Shown here: positions 27,778-34,467 of the stretch, piece by piece
How the letters are laid out: each line of letters opens with the position of its first letter
Numbering within the stretch: the first letter of the stretch is position 1
Assembly (NCBI GenBank): GCA_964585685.1
Contig: CAZPEP010000016.1
Coordinates: 21,562-85,561, forward strand
DNA from: JALHVH01 sp964585685
Lineage (GTDB): Bacteria > Acidobacteriota > Aminicenantia > Aminicenantales > Saccharicenantaceae
Direction: 5' to 3'
DNA: 64,000 nucleotides
The notes under the pieces: generated by a model
The model's database searches: none
What the model saw: only the letters and a program-made list of their open reading frames with translations
What the model was told of the DNA's origin: nothing
Translations under genes and position numbers: made by a program

Positions 27778-27810
27778 CACCACCCACCCCGCATTTTTAG
27801 GTGGGTGGTG
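27778..27810 (-). promoter_or_regulatory. Hairpin in the bactofilin leader
   Basis: Perfect 11-bp inverted repeat caccacccacc / ggtgggtggtg with an 11-base loop. A second small stem (gctcag / ctgagc) lies just upstream in the same leader. No T-run follows on either strand, so it is not a normal terminator. Confidence 0.6.
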
Positions 27811-27866
27811 CTCAGTATCAACCCTGAGCATACCCAGGGCTTCAGACTGGGGAGTCGAATGGGTTG

Positions 27867-27896
27867 ATTATATGTGCCGCGGGGCGCGGCTGTCAA
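27867..27896 (-). promoter_or_regulatory. Promoter of the bactofilin gene
   Basis: On the minus strand consensus TTGACA, an 18-base spacer and consensus TATAAT. Predicted start near 27860. Confidence 0.7.
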
Positions 27897-27947
27897 TCCG
27901 GCGCGTTCCGCCGAGCCCGCCAGGACAGAGAATCCGGCCGATCCGTG

Positions 27948-27975
27948 TTGACATCGATCCGGATTGTGCTAAAAT
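27948..27975 (+). promoter_or_regulatory. Promoter of tRNA-Gly
   Basis: TTGACA, 16 bases, TAAAAT, ending 25 bases before the tRNA 5' end. Confidence 0.7.
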
Positions 27976-28000
27976 TCTCCTGCTCAGCGGACGCTCGCGG

Positions 28001-28075
28001 GCGGGCATAGCTCAATGGTAGAGTACCGGCTTCCCAAGCCGGGAGTTGTGGGTTCGAGTCCCATTGCCCGCTCCA
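28001..28075 (+). tRNA. tRNA-Gly (anticodon CCC), CCA encoded
   Basis: Acceptor arms GCGGGCA and TGCCCGC pair perfectly. The anticodon stem CCGGC/GCCGG holds the loop TTCCCAA, giving CCC. The T-arm is GTGGG-TTCGAGT-CCCAT. The 3' CCA is encoded at 28073-28075. The lipM start follows 26 bases later and may be read from the same promoter. Confidence 0.96.
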
Positions 28076-28101
28076 TCAATTCCGCTTGTCAAACGCCTTC
28101 C

Positions 28102-28896
28102 ATGAAAACCTGGCATCTCATTATTGAGCAATCCCCCCAGCGGGGCTCATGGAACATGGCTGTCGACGAATATCTGTTTGCCGCGGCCCAAAGAGAACAT
28201 GCGACCTTCCTGCGGTTCTACCGTTGGGAGAGGCCCACGGCGTCCCTCGGCTATTCCCAGGATGCCGCCCGGGTCACCGACCTCGATTTCTGCCGGGCGA
28301 ATGGGATCAGCGTCGTCCGGAGAATGACAGGGGGAAAGCTTGTCCTTCATCACCGGGAACTGACATATTCCCTGGCCTCGTCCGATGCCGGAACGTTTAC
28401 GGACATGCTCCGGGAATCGTACCGGCGCATCTCGCTCGGACTGCTCCGGGGACTGGAACTCATGGGGTTGGACGCAAGGCTGGCTCTCTCTCCGCCTCCG
28501 GCCTACGCCCGGGGGACAATGCCGTGTTTCGCCTTTCCGGCCAGGGACGAGATCGAGATCGGCGGGATGAAAATCGTAGGCAGCGCCCAGAAGAGGACAG
28601 GACCGGCCTTTCTCCAGCACGGCTCCGTGCCCTTGGAGAAGGACGAAGAGCTCCTCAAGCGCGCGGCCCGGTCGGAAGCCTCCGACGGCGGAGTGCGTAT
28701 GACCTCGCTCGCGGAGGCCCTGGGCCGGCCCGTGCCCTTCGTTTGGGCCGTCGAGCGATTCTCCCGTGGTTTTGCCGAGTTTTTCGCCGTCAATCTGGAA
28801 CCCCTGATCCTCGGCGTGGCCGTCAGCGAGGAGATCGCCCGTATCGAAGCCGAACGCTACGGCAACGAAGACTGGACGCTTAAGCGCAGAGCATAG
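28102..28896 (+). CDS. lipM: Octanoyltransferase LipM / lipoate-protein ligase family protein
   Basis: The 264-residue cytoplasmic protein belongs to the biotin/lipoate protein ligase family. Seen are NMAVDEYLF, LRFYRWERPTASLGYSQ, RRMTGGKLVLHH (normally RRxSGGGAVYHD), and PCFAFPARDEIEIGG followed by KIVGSAQKRT and LQHGSVPL. The cysteine in PCF aligns with the LipM nucleophile, favouring octanoyl transfer from acyl carrier protein over ATP-dependent lipoate ligation. The changed RRxTGGK site is unusual. It follows tRNA-Gly closely. No glycine cleavage or dehydrogenase gene is nearby to name the acceptor. Confidence 0.8.
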   Translation: MKTWHLIIEQSPQRGSWNMAVDEYLFAAAQREHATFLRFYRWERPTASLGYSQDAARVTDLDFCRANGISVVRRMTGGKLVLHHRELTYSLASSDAGTFTDMLRESYRRISLGLLRGLELMGLDARLALSPPPAYARGTMPCFAFPARDEIEIGGMKIVGSAQKRTGPAFLQHGSVPLEKDEELLKRAARSEASDGGVRMTSLAEALGRPVPFVWAVERFSRGFAEFFAVNLEPLILGVAVSEEIARIEAERYGNEDWTLKRRA

Positions 28897-28989
28897 AGTT
28901 GTCGCGGGTGATAACAAGACAAGCTTGCTTGACCTGTTTGCCGACGCTGGCCCCGGCCTTGCCAGGGCCGGGAAGTCAAGGGGGTTGCT

Positions 28990-29018
28990 TTGACTTTTCG
29001 AAGTTCCGGTGTTACCAT
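28990..29018 (+). promoter_or_regulatory. Promoter of the 298-residue unknown gene
   Basis: TTGACT, 17 bases, TACCAT, with the predicted start near 29025, 17 bases before the ATG. Confidence 0.45.
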
Positions 29019-29041
29019 CAGCCCGGAACCGAGGGAATCCC

Positions 29042-29938
29042 ATGAACGAGATCGAAGAACTCCTTAAATTGGACGCCGGGGACCTGCCGCCCCTGAAGCC
29101 CATGCTCCTCGACGACCTTTACCAAAATGCCCTCAAGAACCTCCACCTGGAGCTCGGGACCGGCCCGACCCTCTATCTGCTGTCCCCGTCCTATTCCGTC
29201 ATGGCCCCTACGCCCAACGACATTGTGACCGATCTCATCACCCGGAAGGAGGGGCTCCTCGACCACATCAAAGAATACATAATCCAGAACCTGGCCATCT
29301 ATTCCGTGCTCCTCGACACCAGCAGCTACTTCGTCGAACAAAACGGCTTCCTGGTCCTGGCCCGGCTCCTGGAGCGGGACTCCGAGGGACGGCGCTACGA
29401 GATCAAGTTCTACACCCACTCTCCCAAGGAACTGCTGTCCCACTACGAGGACAAGATCTACATCGGCCGGGATTTCGTCGACCTCTACAACTTCAACCGG
29501 AAGTACCTGGGCGTAAAGGAGAGCATCATCTCCCTCAAGAGCCAGTGCGAAACGCTCCTCGAGCGGGCCAAGACCCGGCTGAAGGCCCCGCAGGAGTACA
29601 AGTCCTTCTTCCAGGAGATCCGGGAGTCCGTTAGCGAGTTTCACACGGAAAGCTTGCTCCTCCTCCAACCCATGCCGCCCTACCTCGACTTCGCCAAGCT
29701 CTCGGGGAAGGACCTGATCGAGATCAACTCCCAGTACCGGACGATCAACCATTATCTGATCGAGCTCCACGACGAGGTCGCCGAGTTCGAAAACCTTCTG
29801 CGGCAGAAGAAGGAGACCGATTTCGTCCGCTACGTGACCAAGTACAAAAAGGACCTGACCAATCTCATTTCCTACTTCAACATCAAGATCAACGGCGTCC
29901 TCGCCCAGCGCATCTATAATTTTCGGAGCAAGCATTAG
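29042..29938 (+). CDS. Cytoplasmic protein of unknown function, coiled-coil rich
   Basis: I do not recognise this 298-residue protein. It has no signal peptide or membrane segment. The N-terminal third is mixed (LYLLSPSYSVMAPTPNDIVTDLI), with YSVLLDTSSYFVEQNGFLVLARLLERD in the middle. The C-terminal half is strongly helical and charged (KSFFQEIRESVSEFH, EVAEFENLLRQKKETDFVRYV). Tyr and Phe are frequent. Start at 29042 is the first ATG after the promoter; the ribosome site is weak (CGAGGGAATCCC). It is not in an obvious operon and ends two bases before a long hairpin. Confidence 0.7.
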   Translation: MNEIEELLKLDAGDLPPLKPMLLDDLYQNALKNLHLELGTGPTLYLLSPSYSVMAPTPNDIVTDLITRKEGLLDHIKEYIIQNLAIYSVLLDTSSYFVEQNGFLVLARLLERDSEGRRYEIKFYTHSPKELLSHYEDKIYIGRDFVDLYNFNRKYLGVKESIISLKSQCETLLERAKTRLKAPQEYKSFFQEIRESVSEFHTESLLLLQPMPPYLDFAKLSGKDLIEINSQYRTINHYLIELHDEVAEFENLLRQKKETDFVRYVTKYKKDLTNLISYFNIKINGVLAQRIYNFRSKH

Positions 29939-29939
29939 A

Positions 29940-29990
29940 GGGGGCAGGTCCTAACTTTTAACTTCTTGCTAAAAGTTAGGACCTGCCCCC
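29940..29990. repeat. Perfect 21-bp inverted repeat
   Basis: Arms ggggg-caggtcctaactttta and its exact complement enclose a 9-base loop (acttcttgc). It sits between the stop of the unknown gene and the end of the minus-strand operon. It has the look of a REP-type element moved by a Y1 (RAYT) transposase, though no transposase is in the window. It could also stop transcription from either side. Confidence 0.8.
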
Positions 29991-30070
29991 TTGAGGCGCT
30001 TGTGGACGAGTTCGAGCCAGCGGGGAGCGGGCAGGAACCTCTTGGCCCAGGGAGCTAAGCGCTCCGGCAT
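29969..30070 (-). CDS. Possible small ORF of 33 residues
   Basis: The ATG at 30070 follows a good ribosome site (GGGAGGCTGG) 30 bases after the DUF4097 stop and lies in the same frame as that gene. The predicted product is basic and aromatic (MPERLAPWAKRF, then WLELVHKRLKGAGPNF). Its last codons and stop lie in the arm of the inverted repeat. It may be a real small protein, the relic of a longer C terminus, or chance. No relative is recognised. Confidence 0.35.
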   Translation of the reverse strand: MPERLAPWAKRFLPAPRWLELVHKRLKGAGPNF

Positions 30071-30100
30071 CCAGCCTCCCTGTCCCGCGCGATCGCGAGC

Positions 30101-31432
30101 CTAGCGGCCCGGCGCTTTTTCGGCCCCGGGGCGCTCGGCCTCTTCCACGACAACGTCGCCGTAGCTCGTTGATAATGTGACCGAAGGGCCTTCGGCGGCG
30201 CCGGCGAACGCTTTGACGAGCGACTCACCGTTCGTGGTTTCGACATCGGGGCGCTCGGCCAGGCCCCATTTGACCTCCCCTCCCTTGGAGCGGCCAACGA
30301 AGGGGAACCGGGCCCCCTTCGGCCAGAAGAACCGGACTGTCCCGTAGACATTCTTCACGTCGATCGCCGACGTGATCGCGCCCGGGGCCAGGACGGCGTC
30401 CGCGTGGGAAACGCTGATGTCCGCCCGGCCGGTGAAGTCGGCGAGGTCGAGATCTTCGTAGGAGGTCGCGATCCGGATCGTCCCGGCCGCGATGGAGCGG
30501 CCGACGACCCCCACGCTCCTTCCCTCGACGTCCAGGTCGCCCCGGACGCCGTTCGCGCGGACCCGTGCGTAAGTCGTTGCGACCTTCAGAGCGCCGCCGA
30601 CCCCGTCGGCCGCCACGTCTGCGTGCTGCCCGACGACCGTGGCCGGCCCGATGTCGACAAGCGAGACATCCTCGTAGGTCGTCCGGACGTCCACGGCGCC
30701 CTTCACTCTCAGGAGGGAGACCTCGGTATGTTCGCCGGCGATCGTCGCTTCCGCGGCGGCGTCGCTCACCTCGACCTTACCGTAAGCATGATCGATCCGG
30801 ACATCGCTTCCCGCCTGCCGGACGAGGACGTCGGCGTGCCGCGACGAAACGCGGCAGGCGGCCCCGACGCGGGTGATCGCGACGTCCTCGTAGCTGTTCG
30901 TGACGGAGAGCTCCTCCGCGACGTCCGCCGCGTTTACCTGTCCGTGGGGATTGTCGATCGCGCACCTCCGGACGCCGGACGCCGTGACCGTGCCGTAGGA
31001 GTTGACCACGACGACGTCCGCCCCCGAGGGCACGACGAGCCGGAAGCTCGTCGTGAAGCTTTTTTTCGGGAACGACTCGCGGTTCGTCGAGATCTCCAGC
31101 CGGCCGGCGTCCCGCACGATGACCGGCTTCAAGCCGTCCGCGACGGTCCGAGCCTCGGCCTCGGTCCTTCTCCGGACCTTCTTTAGGAGCGTCACTGTGA
31201 CCGTCTCCTGGTCCGCGCCCCGGACCTCGACGTCTCCGTGGGCGTTGCGGACCTCGATCCGGGCGGGGATGGGGCCCTCGAGGGTTAGGGGTTCCTCGAA
31301 GTCGTACATGTGACCCCCGCCGAAGGGCCCCTCCCAATCCCCTTCGATCCGGATCTCCCCCGTCCGGGCCTGATAAAAGAAGACCCCGGCGACCACGATA
31401 AGGACGAGGAGCAGGAACTCTCTGGCCTTCAT
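30101..31432 (-). CDS. DUF4097 beta-strand repeat protein, membrane-anchored
   Basis: The 443-residue protein has one N-terminal membrane anchor (EFLLLVLIVVAGVFFYQ) and a long beta-repeat region typical of DUF4097, with short units such as IEVRNAHGDVEVRG, VTNSYEDVAITRV, IDHAYGKVEVSDA and VRTTYEDVSLVDIG. The repeats should form an extracytoplasmic beta-helix. The family has no known reaction and is common in sigma/anti-sigma operons. The ATG lies four bases after the stop of the preceding gene. It is the last large gene of the 33.2-30.1 kb operon. Confidence 0.85.
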   Translation of the reverse strand: MKAREFLLLVLIVVAGVFFYQARTGEIRIEGDWEGPFGGGHMYDFEEPLTLEGPIPARIEVRNAHGDVEVRGADQETVTVTLLKKVRRRTEAEARTVADGLKPVIVRDAGRLEISTNRESFPKKSFTTSFRLVVPSGADVVVVNSYGTVTASGVRRCAIDNPHGQVNAADVAEELSVTNSYEDVAITRVGAACRVSSRHADVLVRQAGSDVRIDHAYGKVEVSDAAAEATIAGEHTEVSLLRVKGAVDVRTTYEDVSLVDIGPATVVGQHADVAADGVGGALKVATTYARVRANGVRGDLDVEGRSVGVVGRSIAAGTIRIATSYEDLDLADFTGRADISVSHADAVLAPGAITSAIDVKNVYGTVRFFWPKGARFPFVGRSKGGEVKWGLAERPDVETTNGESLVKAFAGAAEGPSVTLSTSYGDVVVEEAERPGAEKAPGR

Positions 31433-31436
31433 GACT

Positions 31437-31652
31437 TTAAATCCCGTCGGGCTTCCCGGTCTTCGCGGCCTCGTTCTTCTCCTTGATGCCGAAATAGAGC
31501 TTCCAGCCGCCCCATAAGATGAGGACGAGCGGCCAGAACCGGGCTACCGAATCCCAAACCTCGACATCCAGAGTGTCGAGCAGGAAAACGACGCCGATGG
31601 CAATAAGGATGAATCCCCAGACGAGGGAATCTCTACGCGCGTGTCGTGTCAT
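31437..31652 (-). CDS. Two-helix membrane protein (DUF5668/LiaF-like)
   Basis: The 71-residue protein has two hydrophobic segments, LVWGFILIAIGVVFLLDTL and FWPLVLILWGGWKLYF, separated by a short loop with acidic and tryptophan residues. This pattern matches the small LiaF-type transmembrane module seen beside DUF4097 and PspC proteins in envelope-stress operons. GAGGAAGCC precedes the ATG. It is 14 bases after the 165-residue gene. Confidence 0.8.
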   Translation of the reverse strand: MTRHARRDSLVWGFILIAIGVVFLLDTLDVEVWDSVARFWPLVLILWGGWKLYFGIKEKNEAAKTGKPDGI

Positions 31653-31666
31653 GGCTTCCTCCTGAA

Positions 31667-32164
31667 CTAGGCCTTCTTCGCCCGGGCGAAGTGGTCGAAG
31701 ACGAGCTTGATGCCGAGACCGATGACGGCCAACGGCCAGAAATCGAACAGTTTGTCATAATCGAAGACGCCGAAATTGGCCAGGAGCAGGAGGGCGCCCA
31801 GCACGACGAGGACCACGCCCCAGAAAATGGACCCTGCTTTAGCAGGTTCGAGGATCTGGTCCTCGACCGCGGCCGTTTCGTCCTCCCGGCCCGTCAGGGC
31901 GCGTCGGTTGATGGCCGCGGCCGTCTGGACGGATTCGATGATCTGATAGAAATAGAATCCGGCCAGGATCAGTCCGAAGAACGGTTGGCCGTGGCCGTGA
32001 CCCTGGACGGTCACCAGGCCGGCAAAGATGAACAGGTAGACGAGCCCCTTGACGTAGAGGCCGTTGTACATCGCCCCGATCCCGAACGGGAAGAGGCCGG
32101 CCAGGATGCCCGCCGCCGCCGGCGACTTCGGCGGCTTCCTCTGGATTACGATTCTTTCTTCCAT
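31667..32164 (-). CDS. TM2-type plus LiaF-like membrane protein
   Basis: The 165-residue protein starts with a short basic cytoplasmic tail, then AAGILAGLFPFGIGAMYNGLYVKG-type TM2 sequence and further membrane segments. A charged linker (about residues 88-110) follows, then a LiaF-like pair of helices (FWGVVLVVLGALLLLANFGVF, FWPLAVIGLGIKLVF). It therefore contains a second version of the module in the 71-residue neighbour. Function is unknown; operon position points to envelope sensing. GGAGG precedes the ATG. Confidence 0.8.
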   Translation of the reverse strand: MEERIVIQRKPPKSPAAAGILAGLFPFGIGAMYNGLYVKGLVYLFIFAGLVTVQGHGHGQPFFGLILAGFYFYQIIESVQTAAAINRRALTGREDETAAVEDQILEPAKAGSIFWGVVLVVLGALLLLANFGVFDYDKLFDFWPLAVIGLGIKLVFDHFARAKKA

Positions 32165-32192
32165 GTCAATCCTCCATGTGTTTCAGAATTAT

Positions 32193-32696
32193 TTATTCTT
32201 TTTCCCCGCCCTTGCTCAGGATGTCGACGTTCCTGAGGGAGCCGAGGAGGCGTTCCTTGCGGGCCCCGATCTCGTCCGGGATCGAGCCCGCCTTGACGTA
32301 GAGCCTCTCGATCCGGCCGTAGCCCGCGTGGACCTCCCGGTTGAAGCTTTTCTGGAGCGACCGGCCGCCGGGGCTGAAAGCCAGGAACGAAAGGAATACC
32401 AGCATGCCCGTCGCCCCGGCGAAGACGGGCTGGAGAGAGGGGCGGAGCAGGAAGTCGTGGATGGGCCGGAACCTCCTCTTCCGCTCCGGGATGGCATAGA
32501 GCCTGCGGAGCAGGCCGGGCGACGGCTCGAGCTCGGGCAGGGCTCCCAGGGTGTCCCGGGTGTCCCTCATGGCTTCAAGCAGGGAGGCGCATTCCGCGCA
32601 GGCGGCGAGGTGCGTTTCGACCTCCGCCTTTCGCGCGCCGTCGAGCTCGCCCTCGAGATAGGCCGAAAGCATTTCCTCGGCGTGGGCCGTGCTCAT
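32193..32696 (-). CDS. Anti-sigma factor with zinc-finger (ZAS) domain
   Basis: The 167-residue protein has an N-terminal ZAS-type motif (HLAACAEC with an upstream LSAYLEGEL) that normally clamps an ECF sigma factor. One membrane segment follows at about residues 91-108 (PVFAGATGMLVFLSFLAF), then an extracytoplasmic tail. Its ATG overlaps the stop of the sigma gene by four bases, the usual layout for a cognate pair. It should hold the sigma factor at the inner membrane until an envelope signal releases it. Confidence 0.92.
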   Translation of the reverse strand: MSTAHAEEMLSAYLEGELDGARKAEVETHLAACAECASLLEAMRDTRDTLGALPELEPSPGLLRRLYAIPERKRRFRPIHDFLLRPSLQPVFAGATGMLVFLSFLAFSPGGRSLQKSFNREVHAGYGRIERLYVKAGSIPDEIGARKERLLGSLRNVDILSKGGEKE

Positions 32697-33247
32697 GAGT
32701 CCTCTCCTTTCCCGGGCCTCAGGATCCGGGCCAGCTGGAGCCGGCCCCGATTCACCCTTGATTTCACGGTCCCCAAGGGCAACCCCAGGTTTTCGGCGAT
32801 CTCCTCGTAGGTCAGGCCCTGGATGTCCCGGAGGATGACGGTCGCCCGGATCTCCGGGGACAGGCCGTCAAGGGCCTTCCAGACGGCCTTCCGGTCCTCC
32901 TCCCGGGCGAGGCTCCTCTCGGGGCCGTCGAACGCCGTCTGGGCGATCGCCCTATCGTCGAAATCGTCCCTTTGCGTCCGCTCCCACCGGCTGTGCCTGT
33001 ACTCGTCGATGAGGTGGTTCTTGGCCAACGTCAGGAGCCAGGCCGTGAAATTCCTCTCGAAATCGTACTTCCCCAAGGACCTGTACAGCTTGAGGAAGAT
33101 CTCCTGGGCCATATCCTCCGCCTCCTGGCGGCTGCCGGAGAACTGATAGGCCATGTTGAAGACCTTTTTCGAATAGGCGTTAACGAGCATTTCCCAGGCG
33201 CTCCTGTCGCCGTTCAAGCATTCCCTTATGACCGTGTTCAAATCCAC
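32693..33247 (-). CDS. ECF sigma factor (RpoE-like)
   Basis: The 184-residue protein has sigma region 2 (MAYQFSGSRQEAEDMAQEIFLKLYRSL, shortened here as AEDMAQEIFLKLY, and FTAWLLTLAKNHLIDEYR) and region 4 (LSPEIRATVILRDIQGLTYEEI, AENLGLPLGTVKSRVNRGR). It lacks regions 1 and 3, as ECF factors do. The start is GTG with AAGGTGA upstream. It heads a five-gene operon with its anti-sigma factor, two membrane proteins and the DUF4097 protein. Confidence 0.94.
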   Translation of the reverse strand: MDLNTVIRECLNGDRSAWEMLVNAYSKKVFNMAYQFSGSRQEAEDMAQEIFLKLYRSLGKYDFERNFTAWLLTLAKNHLIDEYRHSRWERTQRDDFDDRAIAQTAFDGPERSLAREEDRKAVWKALDGLSPEIRATVILRDIQGLTYEEIAENLGLPLGTVKSRVNRGRLQLARILRPGKGEDS

Positions 33248-33263
33248 TCAATTCACCTTGGTT

Positions 33264-33289
33264 GACGGATGCGCCGGTAAAAAAGTTCC
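33264..33289 (-). promoter_or_regulatory. Possible ECF-type promoter of the minus-strand sigma operon
   Basis: On the minus strand GGAAC, 16 bases and CCGTC lie just before the GTG start. The pattern is like ECF promoters (GGAAC then GTC) and would make the operon self-activating. Confidence 0.35.
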
Positions 33290-33348
33290 CTTGGGGTGTC
33301 CCCATTCTAATTTCGGGCCGGTAGCGTGTCAACCGGGAGCGGGTGCCC

Positions 33349-33372
33349 GGAACGACCGGCCCGGCTGGGGTC
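33349..33372 (+). promoter_or_regulatory. Possible ECF-type promoter of the plus-strand sigma operon
   Basis: GGAAC followed 16 bases later by GTC, about 135 bases upstream of the plus-strand sigma gene. Similar in form to the minus-strand candidate. GC-rich sequence makes chance matches likely. Confidence 0.25.
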
Positions 33373-33507
33373 GGACGATTGCCATCCGGTCCCAAAACAC
33401 ATAGAATTTGAACGAGTTCCGGGTCCAACGGGAGGCGGGCGGGGCGCGGCGCTTGACCGCCGCTTCGTGCAACGATTGCCCCTGGCTCGGAGTTTAAAGG
33501 AACGAGA

Positions 33508-34092
33508 ATGGATGAACAAGAGCTGATCCTACGGGTGCGGGAGGGAGACGAGGCGGCGTTCGCCAGGATCATGGAGATCTACAAGGATAGGATCGTGAAC
33601 TATTTGTACCAATTCACGCGGGATTACCAGAGGGCGGTCGATCTTTCCCAGGAGACGTTCCTCAGGGTCTATTTCAAAGCCGACAGGTACAAGCCCATCG
33701 CCCCGCTGTCCTCCTGGATCTACGCCATCGCTTCCAACCTGGCCAAGACGGACGCCCGGAACCGCCGGAGGATGGCCACGGTTCCCCTCGACGACGTCCC
33801 GAACAGCTATAATGCCGGCACCTATTCCCAGGACCCCACGGACTCGGGCATGGTCCGGAACCTCAGGGCGGCCCTCGAGGCCTTGCACCCGAGATACCGC
33901 ATCCCTGTCGTTCTCAAGGACATGGAGGGCCTTTCCCAGGAGGAGATCGCCCGGATCATCAAAAGGCCCGTGGGGACCGTCAAGGCCAGGATCAGCCGGG
34001 GCCGGGAGCACCTGCGGAGGATGCTCGAGAGCGCCCGCGGCGGGGATGCCGCCCCCGCCAAGAAAGAGGTGAGCGAACATGGAAGAGCGTAA
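33508..34092 (+). CDS. ECF sigma factor
   Basis: The 194-residue protein has region 2 (RAVDLSQETFLRVYFKA, SSWIYAIASNLAKTDARNR) and region 4 (LEALHPRYRIPVVLKDMEGL, SQEEIARIIKRPVGTVKARISRG). A short charged tail follows. The ATG follows TTTAAAGGAACGAG. Its stop overlaps the start of the 124-residue gene by 14 bases, and an HtrA-like gene completes the operon, so an envelope-stress role is likely. It differs clearly from the sigma factor encoded divergently 260 bases away. Confidence 0.93.
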   Translation: MDEQELILRVREGDEAAFARIMEIYKDRIVNYLYQFTRDYQRAVDLSQETFLRVYFKADRYKPIAPLSSWIYAIASNLAKTDARNRRRMATVPLDDVPNSYNAGTYSQDPTDSGMVRNLRAALEALHPRYRIPVVLKDMEGLSQEEIARIIKRPVGTVKARISRGREHLRRMLESARGGDAAPAKKEVSEHGRA

Positions 34093-34453
34093 TTTCCTTG
34101 AAAAGATGAACAGGGTCGCCGCTCCGCCCGGCTTCGAGCGCCGTGTCCTGGCCGAGCTCGCCCTCCGGAAGGAACGGAGGCGGAGCTCCGTGCGGACCTG
34201 GCGATTCGTCTATGCCGGCGGGGCCGCCGTCTTCCTGGCGGCCGTCATACTCGCCGGCGTCTTCGTCCCCGACCGGACCGGCGGGAAGGACACGGTCGCG
34301 ACGGCCCGGCTCGCGGGGAGGCCGTCCGAGGCCGTTCCCGTCATGGAGACCCTGGATTATTCGTCCGAATACCGCAACGCGTCCTTAGAGCCGCGAACGA
34401 TATACATACTGGAGCAAGTCTCCGAGGTTTCGCCTCGGGAGATCACCTATTGA
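34079..34453 (+). CDS. Single-span membrane protein, probable anti-sigma factor without zinc finger
   Basis: The 124-residue protein has a short cytoplasmic N terminus (NFLEKMNRVAAPPGFERRVL), one membrane segment at about residues 42-62 (FVYAGGAAVFLAAVILAGVF) and an extracytoplasmic tail. Position after a sigma gene and topology suggest an anti-sigma factor. The HxxxCxxC zinc motif of ZAS proteins is missing; PPGFERRVLAEL recalls the helix found in other small sigma regulators. It overlaps the sigma gene by 14 bases. Confidence 0.65.
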   Translation: MEERNFLEKMNRVAAPPGFERRVLAELALRKERRRSSVRTWRFVYAGGAAVFLAAVILAGVFVPDRTGGKDTVATARLAGRPSEAVPVMETLDYSSEYRNASLEPRTIYILEQVSEVSPREITY

Positions 34454-34467
34454 GGAGGTTAAGGGCC

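Noticed and set aside
28931..28975. Small GC hairpin after lipM as a terminator
   Set aside because: A short CCCGGCC/GGCCGGG stem is visible but no T-run follows it; could be chance in GC-rich DNA.
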